DNA of 5,670 nucleotides. Origin: Acholeplasmatales bacterium (GTDB taxonomy: Bacteria > Bacillota_I > Bacilli_A > Izemoplasmatales > Hujiaoplasmataceae). Location of the stretch: contig DMTN01000064.1 of assembly GCA_003477305.1 (NCBI GenBank), positions 569 through 6,238 on the forward strand. Reading direction: 5' to 3'. The notes under the pieces are model-generated. The model ran no database searches, had not been told where the DNA came from, and worked only from the letters and a program-made list of their open reading frames with translations. Shown here in pieces: positions 1-5,388 of this stretch. The translations under genes were made by a program, and so were the position numbers. The number at the start of each line of letters is the position of its first letter. Positions within the stretch are counted from its first letter, which is position 1.

Positions 1-1
1 G

Positions 2-1060
2 AACGACGTCGTCGCTTTCTTCGCGATCATCGGCACGTTCATGTTGTACGACACCTTCCAGACACTCGTCAATACCGCCTATTCGACGATGACCGCCGAA
101 CTCACGACGGACTACGACGAACGGACCGGATTGGCGACCACCCGGATGCTTTTCAACGTCATCGGCTACATCTTCGGCGCCGCCGTCACGACCATCCTCG
201 CCGCCGTTTTCCAAGACAGCCTCGGGCTGAGCCTTAGGACTTCCTGGAGCCTGGTCGGTCTCGTCTTCGGCCTGCTCGCCGCCGGGACCCTGATGATTCC
301 CGCGTTTTCGAAGGACCTCAAACCGGTCGTCGAGCAAGAGCCATCGGCGATGCCGGCGCTCAAGTCGCTCCTCAGCACCTTCAAGAACAAGCCGTTCGTC
401 AAGTTCGTCGTCATCACCTCGATCATGAGCACCGCCTTCACGCTCGTCACGGCGATGCTTCCGTATTTCATCAAGTACCAGATCCAGATGGAGTCCTCGG
501 GATCGATCATCATGTTGTTGCTGCTGCTGACGCTCGCGATCTTCCTGATTCCCTGCAAGCAGGTCGCCGACAAGATCGGCAAGGCCAAGACGTACGCCCT
601 CGGCATCACGATCGCGAGCGTCGCCCTGATCGTCGCCTTCGCGTTGCCGCATCGGGCATCGGGGATCATCTTCGGCGTCGCGATCGTCGCCGGCCTTGGA
701 TTCTCGAGCCAGTGGATCTGTCCGCATTCGATGATGCCCGATGTCATCGAGTACGACGAACTGATGACCGGAAAGCGCCGCGAAGGGCTCTATTACGGGA
801 TGTGGAACATGACCGGCAAAATCACCGGCGCGCTCGGATCCGCGATGTGCGGCTGGGGTCTCGCGATTTTCGGCTACGTTGAAAACGTCGAACAGACGGA
901 CTTGTCCCGACTCGGCATCCGCCTCCTGTTCACGCTCATCCCGGCGTTTCTCCTGTTGGTCTGCGTCCCCCTTCTGATCCGCTATCCGATCACCAAGAAG
1001 ACGCACGCCGACGTGATGCGGCAGATCGCCGAGAAGAAAGCGGCGGCGGAACAGGCCTGA
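2..1060 (+). CDS. GPH-family sugar:cation symporter, 3' part (5' end outside window)
   Basis: This is a membrane transporter of the glycoside-pentoside-hexuronide (GPH, MelB-like) branch of the major facilitator superfamily, which couples sugar uptake to Na+ or H+. The frame is open from base 2 with no start, so about the first 110-130 residues (three helices and the Na+-site Asp pair) are missing; 352 residues are visible. Family marks are a helix-4 segment followed by DYDERTG (about 113-130), and near 730-815 the motif MMPDVIEYDELMTGKRREG followed by an aromatic helix containing NMTGKITGALG, the signature of the second half of GPH proteins. About nine hydrophobic segments remain, and the tail is Lys/Ala-rich and cytosolic, ending in TGA at 1058-1060. 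It is a clear paralogue of the minus-strand transporter at 2263-3816, which converges on it. The family is secure; the substrate is unknown. Confidence 0.93.
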   Translation, partial: NDVVAFFAIIGTFMLYDTFQTLVNTAYSTMTAELTTDYDERTGLATTRMLFNVIGYIFGAAVTTILAAVFQDSLGLSLRTSWSLVGLVFGLLAAGTLMIPAFSKDLKPVVEQEPSAMPALKSLLSTFKNKPFVKFVVITSIMSTAFTLVTAMLPYFIKYQIQMESSGSIIMLLLLLTLAIFLIPCKQVADKIGKAKTYALGITIASVALIVAFALPHRASGIIFGVAIVAGLGFSSQWICPHSMMPDVIEYDELMTGKRREGLYYGMWNMTGKITGALGSAMCGWGLAIFGYVENVEQTDLSRLGIRLLFTLIPAFLLLVCVPLLIRYPITKKTHADVMRQIAEKKAAAEQA

Positions 1061-1080
1061 GGTCAAACGATTCACTCACC

Positions 1081-1119
1081 AAAAAACGAGGCAAGACGAC
1101 TATGCGTCTTGCCTCGTTT
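1081..1119 (-). terminator. Rho-independent terminator between convergent genes, overlapping the acetyltransferase 3' end
   Basis: A perfect 15-bp inverted repeat (1084-1098 with 1105-1119) encloses the 6-nt loop 1099-1104. Read on the minus strand it ends in six T residues (1086-1081), a textbook intrinsic terminator for the operon. The stop codon of the minus-strand gene (1102-1100) lies in the loop, and its last five sense codons form the 5' arm. Read on the + strand the hairpin also follows the upstream transporter stop by about 24 nt, but the T run there is only three bases and is within the stem, so termination in that direction is probably weaker. Confidence 0.9.
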
Positions 1120-2263
1120 GTGTGCTTGTTGCGGCTGGGACCGACAACTTACGGTCGTACATGCGGAACACCTTGTATATCTTTCCGCCGAGTTTCTCGA
1201 TTGCGTTCCGACTCTTGTAGTTCGTCATCCCGATCGTCGAGGCGTCGACCCAGGAGACGCCCCGTTTGCGGAACAAATCGAAATAGGTGGCGTACATCGC
1301 GTTGATGACTCCCTTTCCCTGATACGGAATCGTCACGGTCTGAATCATCGCCCGGACCGTCGTGATGCGCTTTTTGTAGTAGAGAAGCTTGAGGAGTCCG
1401 AACAGACCGAGACGACCGTGCAGGCGCGCCAGGATTTCGTTGAAGTTGGGGACGGCCATCGTGAAACCGATCGGTTCGCCTTCGAGCGTGCGCGCCACCT
1501 TGATGTAGTCGAAATCGAGGAATCGGCGCCAGCTGTCAAGGAGCTCGTAGACCTTCTCGGGTTCCGGCGGGCGCTGGTCCCAATCATCGCCGATCGAGTT
1601 TTCCATGCAGGTGATGATGTCCTTCGCTTCTTTGGGGACGTTGTTCGGATCGACGGAATCGACGGTGAAGCGGAAGCGCTGCTTGAGCGAATCGATCGTA
1701 TCGCGGTAGCGGTCATAAGGGATGTCGTCGAGCGCGATCCGATAACTCACGAAGTCCTCATTCATTCCGAAGCCGGCCGTGTCGAAGATTTTTTTGTAGT
1801 AGGACTTATTGTAGACGCACATCGTTACGGGGGCGACGTCGAACCCGTCGATCAAGATGCCGCGGGAGTCGTCGGGGTCCTTCGGATTCACATTCCCGTA
1901 ATAGTAGTCGACGCCCTGCGCGGTGAACCATTCGTCGGCCACGCCGAAGAGGAAGTTCGCGACATCCTGGTCGTCGACGCATTCGAAGTAGTTGAATGCG
2001 CCCTGGAGTTTCTCGGTCGATGTCCCCGGCCGCGCCAGAAACAATGTAAGCCAGATCCGCCCCGCGGGCTTCCCGTCGCGAACGGCGAGGAAGGCGGCGA
2101 CGGGTTGATCGTACTTGCCATGGAGGAGTTGTTTAAAGAGATCGCGGCGGAGGTCCGTCCGAAGCAAGGGGATGTAGAGAGGGTCGTGACGGTAAAGGCG
2201 TTCGCCAAAGCGGATGAAGCGTTCGATGTCACGTTTCGTTTCGATCTTTTTGATTGTGATCAT
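1100..2263 (-). CDS. YghO-like GNAT-fold N-acetyltransferase family protein
   Basis: This is a 387-residue soluble protein resembling the uncharacterised YghO-type family, built from GNAT-like halves. The N-terminal part has the family pattern: RLYRHDPLYIPLLR (22-35), FLAVRDGKPAGRI (58-70), FNYFECVDDQDVANFLF (90-106), and GFDVAPVTMCVYNKSYY (140-156). The C-terminal part looks like a working acetyl-CoA site: IPYQGKGV (312-319) matches the GNAT Q/RxxGxG/A loop, and NYKSRNAIEKLGGK (348-361) matches the following GNAT helix-strand segment. No signal peptide or membrane segment is seen, so it is probably cytosolic. Two start codons are in tandem (2266 and 2263); I prefer 2263 because it lies 7 nt from AAGGAGG, against 4 nt for 2266. 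The frame stays open far upstream, to 3091, but that part is out-of-frame transporter sequence. It is the second gene of an operon with the GPH symporter. The acyl acceptor is unknown; acylation of the imported sugar is only a guess. Confidence 0.88.
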   Translation of the reverse strand: MITIKKIETKRDIERFIRFGERLYRHDPLYIPLLRTDLRRDLFKQLLHGKYDQPVAAFLAVRDGKPAGRIWLTLFLARPGTSTEKLQGAFNYFECVDDQDVANFLFGVADEWFTAQGVDYYYGNVNPKDPDDSRGILIDGFDVAPVTMCVYNKSYYKKIFDTAGFGMNEDFVSYRIALDDIPYDRYRDTIDSLKQRFRFTVDSVDPNNVPKEAKDIITCMENSIGDDWDQRPPEPEKVYELLDSWRRFLDFDYIKVARTLEGEPIGFTMAVPNFNEILARLHGRLGLFGLLKLLYYKKRITTVRAMIQTVTIPYQGKGVINAMYATYFDLFRKRGVSWVDASTIGMTNYKSRNAIEKLGGKIYKVFRMYDRKLSVPAATSTQTRQDA

Positions 2264-3816
2264 CATGCCGCCTCCTTGTCCGCGTTGTTTTGTTCGATCC
2301 GTTCGCGGAGCGCCGCGCGGTCGATCTTGTAGTGAGAGAGGGATAAAATGCCGAGGATGCCGAATGCCATCGGCAATACCGTGAAGAGCAGCGATATCGC
2401 GAGGACGGCTTCGGGCGACTGGAGGACGATGGTCCCCGCAAGCACCTCCGCCTGTGCGTCCGCGGTGAATGCCTTCGCGGGTTCGATGTAACCGGCCCAG
2501 TTCAAGATCGCCCCCGTCAGAAGCATGCCGAGAGCCCAACCGAGCTTCTGTACGAAAGTCACAACGCCGAAGAAGGCGCCTTCTTTCTTCTCGCCGGTCC
2601 CGATCGCGAAATTGATCGCATCCGGGACGATCGAGAAGGGAACCATCTGCAGACCGGCGAACCCGAACGCGAGCAAGAGCACCGCCGGGAAGACCCACGG
2701 GATATTGGTCCAGAGGACGGTCAGGACGGTGAGATAGTCGGTGTTGATGTCTTCGATGAAGGCGATCCCCAGTCCCTGATAGTCGGGCCGCAAGAGCGTA
2801 GCTTCCGCAAGTTGGGCCTGGACGCCCGCCGCCGCATAATCGTAGGCGGGTACGAAGGCCATCACGAGAAGGGCGACGCAGAGGACGCCGATCGAGAGGA
2901 TGTAGGCGGTCCGTTTCGACGTCTTCCGGCTGATCATCGTCCAGATCGGCATGAACAGGACCGCGAACACCATCACGCCGCCGGCGATCGGGAGGAAGAG
3001 CGCCGGCAAAAGCATCTTGTAGTTGAGGAAATAGACGAGGTTTCCCTGGATGAAATTCATGCAGGCGATCGAGAGCATGAACATGATGCAAGCCTGCCGG
3101 AACGGCGGATTTTTCCAGGAGGCGATGAAATATTTCTGGAATTCAAACGGGACGCGGGCATGTTTCGTACCCTTGTTCCGTTCTTTCAGGTTGAGTACGG
3201 AAGCGAATCCGAAGACGAGCATGAGAATCGCGAAGATGAGTCCCATCGCGACGTATCCGGCGGTGTTGTCCTGCGAAGCGTTGGACAAGCCGAGCACTTC
3301 CGGGATCGCGACTGCGATCAGCGTGCCGAGGACCGATCCGATCATCCGGTAGGTCATCATCGATGTGCGCTCGTCGTAATCATCCGAGAGATCGTTGATG
3401 AGCGCGCTGAAGGGCGTGGCGACGAGCGTGATGAAGGTCGTGAAGAGGAGATAGATGGAAAGCGTGACGAGGACCTTCGCGAATTCCGTCCCTTCGCGCA
3501 ACAGCGAGGGGACCGAAAAGAGCGCGAAGAAGGTGATCGCCATCGGCACCAAAAACAGGATGATGTATTTGCGGCGCCGGCCGAGCGGACTTTTCACGTT
3601 GTCGTTCAGGTAGCCGGCGATCGGGTCGGTCACGGCGTCCCAGAAGATGCCGATGAAGATGATCGCCCCCGCCCAAAAGGCGCTTACGCCGATCGTGTTG
3701 GTCAGATAGATCATCAGGAAGAAGCCGATCAGCGTTGCTGAGAACGATAACGGGAAGTCGCCCAGCGCATAGAAGAATTTGGTTCGTTTCGTCACTTTGG
3801 ATGTCGTCTCGGCCAT
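2263..3816 (-). CDS. GPH-family (MelB-like) sugar:cation symporter
   Basis: This is a complete 517-residue, 12-helix symporter expected to import a glycoside, pentoside or hexuronide with Na+ or H+ across the inner membrane. WDAVTDPIAGYLNDN (59-73) carries the two helix-2 aspartates (D60, D64) that correspond to the MelB cation-site pair, followed by the basic SPLGRRRKY loop (76-84). DDYDERT (145-151) and the VPDAINFAIGTGEKKEGAFFG segment (397-417) are further GPH marks. By my alignment from memory, the two MelB sugar-binding aspartates (D19, D124) are replaced here (about S24 and A133), so melibiose-like specificity is not supported. An extracellular loop of about 40 residues (325-367) separates helices 9 and 10 and is nearly absent from the paralogue at the left edge. 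The start is ATG 3816, because AGGAG is 8 nt upstream; the GTG at 3825 overlaps that site. It is the first gene of the operon. Confidence 0.95.
   Translation of the reverse strand: MAETTSKVTKRTKFFYALGDFPLSFSATLIGFFLMIYLTNTIGVSAFWAGAIIFIGIFWDAVTDPIAGYLNDNVKSPLGRRRKYIILFLVPMAITFFALFSVPSLLREGTEFAKVLVTLSIYLLFTTFITLVATPFSALINDLSDDYDERTSMMTYRMIGSVLGTLIAVAIPEVLGLSNASQDNTAGYVAMGLIFAILMLVFGFASVLNLKERNKGTKHARVPFEFQKYFIASWKNPPFRQACIMFMLSIACMNFIQGNLVYFLNYKMLLPALFLPIAGGVMVFAVLFMPIWTMISRKTSKRTAYILSIGVLCVALLVMAFVPAYDYAAAGVQAQLAEATLLRPDYQGLGIAFIEDINTDYLTVLTVLWTNIPWVFPAVLLLAFGFAGLQMVPFSIVPDAINFAIGTGEKKEGAFFGVVTFVQKLGWALGMLLTGAILNWAGYIEPAKAFTADAQAEVLAGTIVLQSPEAVLAISLLFTVLPMAFGILGILSLSHYKIDRAALRERIEQNNADKEAA
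2271..2277 (-). promoter_or_regulatory. Ribosome binding site of the acetyltransferase-like gene, inside the upstream gene
   Basis: On the minus strand the sequence AAGGAGG lies 7 nt before the ATG at 2263 and 4 nt before the tandem ATG at 2266. It falls within the final Lys-Glu-Ala codons of the transporter. This site decides the start of the downstream gene against the much longer open frame and, with the TGATG stop/start overlap, points to translational coupling. Confidence 0.85.
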
Positions 3817-3824
3817 CGTGTCCA

Positions 3825-3829
3825 CTCCT
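3825..3829 (-). promoter_or_regulatory. Ribosome binding site of the complete GPH symporter
   Basis: AGGAG on the minus strand lies 8 nt before the ATG at 3816. It shares a base with the alternative GTG codon at 3825, so it can serve only the ATG. This trims three residues from the longest possible reading frame. Confidence 0.8.
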
Positions 3830-3851
3830 GGTTCGCATGAGATTCAGGACT

Positions 3852-3880
3852 ATTATACAACATTGTCCGCATCGCGTCTC
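3852..3880 (-). promoter_or_regulatory. Probable promoter of the GPH symporter / acetyltransferase operon
   Basis: On the minus strand a perfect TATAAT (3857 down to 3852) is preceded, after 17 nt, by GAGACG (3880-3875), a poor -35 that matches TTGACA at three of six positions. The expected transcript start is near 3845, giving a leader of about 30 nt before the ATG at 3816. The perfect -10 and its position support the call; the weak -35 suggests activator help or modest strength. Confidence 0.55.
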
Positions 3881-3927
3881 GCCGTCCTCGACTTCCCCTC
3901 AAAGATTCCGATGAAAAGGCATCGAAG

Positions 3928-3948
3928 AATCGATCAATAAACTCGATT
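3928..3948. repeat. Short inverted repeat in the divergent intergenic region, possible operator
   Basis: AATCGA (3928-3933) and TCGATT (3943-3948) form a 6-bp inverted repeat with a 9-nt spacer, extendable by a G-T and an A-T pair. It lies just upstream of the candidate -10 element of the DUF3267-SGNH gene, where a -35 or operator would be. Such a short repeat can arise by chance. Confidence 0.2.
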
Positions 3949-3960
3949 TTGCAGGATACG

Positions 3961-3969
3961 TGATATCAT
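3961..3969 (+). promoter_or_regulatory. Possible extended -10 promoter of the DUF3267-SGNH gene
   Basis: TGATATCAT fits an extended -10 (TG, one base, then TATCAT, five of six matches to TATAAT). No good -35 is visible at 16-18 nt spacing, as is allowed for extended -10 promoters. Transcription would start near 3976, which is downstream of the first in-frame ATG (3971) and agrees with translation from 4043. Confidence 0.35.
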
Positions 3970-4032
3970 AATGGTGACGATTTTCGCTTGCGACGCCTTC
4001 GATGCGCTGCGATGCGGCCGCGACCGGGCGGT

Positions 4033-4037
4033 GGAGG
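4033..4037 (+). promoter_or_regulatory. Ribosome binding site that sets the start of the DUF3267-SGNH gene
   Basis: GGAGG lies 5 nt before the ATG at 4043 and 8 nt before the tandem ATG at 4046. The earlier in-frame ATG at 3971 has only AGGAT, 13 nt upstream, which is too far. The site therefore favours 4043. Confidence 0.75.
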
Positions 4038-4042
4038 TGGAC

Positions 4043-5218
4043 ATGATGAAGCGAAGCGGACTCAATCGATTGCCGGACCAGTACGAATGGTTCGGCCGCA
4101 TCGATCTCAAACAGGATAAGAAACTATTGCTTATGTTGAACGTCCTATCCATTTTGATCGTGATCCTGTTTTTGCCCGGATTCGCGGTCATCGGATTTTC
4201 AATCGATTTACCCCGCTACTTCCTCATGCTGCTCGGGATGGCGATCCTCATCACGCTCCACGAGCTGATCCATGGCGCTTTTTTCAAGCGTTACTACTCC
4301 GGCAAGGTACAATACCGTTTCCACGGTTTCGCCTTCAGCGCATCGATGGAGGGTCGCTATTTCTTCAAGCGCGAGTACCTGATCATCGGGCTCGCCCCGG
4401 CGGTCATCCTGAATCCGCTTCTCCTTCTCGCCGTACTGCTCGTCCCGCCTTCCTGGAAAGCCGTCGTCTACCTCCTCTTCATCATCCATTTCAGCGCCTG
4501 TCTCGGCGACTACTACGTCGCCTGGCGCATGCGCAAGGATCCGGTGGATACGCTGGTTGAAGACACCGGCGTCGGGATGACGTTCTATCGCCCCGCCGCC
4601 GACGAATACGCCATCCGTGCCGAAGCGCTTCGACGTGACTACGCGGACCGCGGTTTTCCGGTCGCGGACGTCGTCCTCGCCGGCAGTTCCTTCATCGAAG
4701 GGTGGACGACATCCAAACAGGATTTTGCGCCGCTATCGACCGTGAACGTCGGAATCGGCGGAACACGCGTCGAACATTGGATGAGGTGGATCGACACGCT
4801 CATCGTTGCCTTCCACCCCCGCGCCGTCGTGCTTTATGTCGGTTCGAACAACATCCACGGGGGCGACGACTCCGAATGTGGCGACGACGTCGCCGCGAAG
4901 GCGCTCAAATTGTGCGACCTGATCATGAAGCGACTGCCCGCCGTTCGTCTTTATTACGTGTCGATTTCGCCGTCGATCGCCCGCAATCACGTTTGGGCGG
5001 AAGCGCGGCGGTGCAACGAACTCGTCGCCGCGGGTTGCTCCTCTCGTCCGCGACTCCGTTTCATCGACTGCACCGCGGCCCTCCTCTTGCCCGACGGAAG
5101 CCTGCGCCCGGAGATTTACGGCGAAGACGGACTCCACTATACCCCTGCCGGATATGTCATCTGGAAGCATACGATCCCGCCGGTCTTGTGCTCCGAACGG
5201 GACGGAATCAATCGTTGA
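4043..5218 (+). CDS. Fusion protein: DUF3267 membrane metallopeptidase-like domain + SGNH/GDSL hydrolase
   Basis: This is a 391-residue two-domain protein. Residues 1 to about 185 match DUF3267 (putative zincin peptidase): four hydrophobic segments (about 28-51, 58-76, 113-135, 139-157), the metal motif HELIH (73-77) at the end of helix 2, a conserved-looking GLAPAVILNP (116-125), GD (155-156) as a possible further metal ligand, and a closing VEDTGVGMTFYR (172-183). Residues from about 195 to 385 form an SGNH hydrolase. Block I is AGSSFIEGW (213-221) with probable nucleophile S216, block II is NVGIGGTRVEHW (235-246), block III is YVGSNNI (265-271) with N269, and block V is DGLHYTPAGY (362-371) with D362 and H365. 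All catalytic positions are present. Positive residues between helices 2 and 3 and after helix 4 put both termini in the cytosol. No frameshift is needed to join the halves. The DUF3267 substrate and the SGNH ester are unknown. The gene is divergent from the symporter operon. Confidence 0.88.
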   Translation: MMKRSGLNRLPDQYEWFGRIDLKQDKKLLLMLNVLSILIVILFLPGFAVIGFSIDLPRYFLMLLGMAILITLHELIHGAFFKRYYSGKVQYRFHGFAFSASMEGRYFFKREYLIIGLAPAVILNPLLLLAVLLVPPSWKAVVYLLFIIHFSACLGDYYVAWRMRKDPVDTLVEDTGVGMTFYRPAADEYAIRAEALRRDYADRGFPVADVVLAGSSFIEGWTTSKQDFAPLSTVNVGIGGTRVEHWMRWIDTLIVAFHPRAVVLYVGSNNIHGGDDSECGDDVAAKALKLCDLIMKRLPAVRLYYVSISPSIARNHVWAEARRCNELVAAGCSSRPRLRFIDCTAALLLPDGSLRPEIYGEDGLHYTPAGYVIWKHTIPPVLCSERDGINR

Positions 5219-5246
5219 CGGGATTCCTGTTTTTCCCGGGTGTCGC

Positions 5247-5275
5247 TTTACATCACGCCGCGGAATCGGTATAAT
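5247..5275 (+). promoter_or_regulatory. Near-consensus sigma-70/sigma-A promoter of the alpha/beta hydrolase gene
   Basis: TTTACA (5247-5252, five of six matches to TTGACA) and a perfect TATAAT (5270-5275) are separated by exactly 17 nt. Transcription should start near 5282, leaving a leader of about 107 nt. The element begins 29 nt after the previous stop codon and no terminator lies between, so read-through from the upstream gene is also possible. Confidence 0.75.
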
Positions 5276-5375
5276 CTACAGTGACAAATCGGCTGCGATC
5301 AAATCGAATATCGACTCAAAAATACGACCCGTCGACATCCGCGTGAACCGGATGCCAGGCATTCCCAAACGATCC

Positions 5376-5381
5376 AGGAGG
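5376..5381 (+). promoter_or_regulatory. Ribosome binding site of the alpha/beta hydrolase gene
   Basis: A perfect AGGAGG lies 7 nt before the ATG at 5389. It is what identifies this gene, which otherwise has no stop codon inside the window. The 5282-5375 part of the leader shows no riboswitch or leader peptide that I recognise. Confidence 0.85.
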
Positions 5382-5388
5382 CTTCCCC

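Noticed and set aside
1109..2332. Long + strand open frame (407 codons) opposite the acetyltransferase-like gene
   Set aside because: It is an antisense shadow produced by the GC-rich third codon positions; it is rich in Val/Asp/Glu/Arg with no recognisable domain, and the minus-strand protein has clear family motifs.
2264..3091. N-terminal extension of the acetyltransferase-like frame (a 663-residue reading)
   Set aside because: It overlaps the symporter coding sequence out of frame, is Arg/Pro/His-rich low-quality protein, and lacks any domain. The strong Shine-Dalgarno and overlap at 2263-2277 set the true start.
2812..3741. + strand open frame (309 codons) opposite the GPH symporter
   Set aside because: Its product is almost entirely Asp/Glu/Arg/His, as expected from reading hydrophobic codons backwards. 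It has no ribosome binding site or domain.
5219..5238. Possible terminator after the DUF3267-SGNH gene (CGGGA with TCCCG)
   Set aside because: The stem is only 5 bp with a 10-nt loop, and no T run follows; the T run lies within the loop.
4702..5274. + strand open frame (190 codons) within the SGNH part of the fusion gene
   Set aside because: It is Arg-rich shadow sequence in another frame of a well-supported domain, and it would run across the promoter of the next gene.
5350..5365. Small hairpin (ATGC, loop CAG, GCAT, with flanking GG/CC) in the hydrolase leader
   Set aside because: It is too short and has a bulge. It does not pair with the Shine-Dalgarno, so no regulatory role can be supported.
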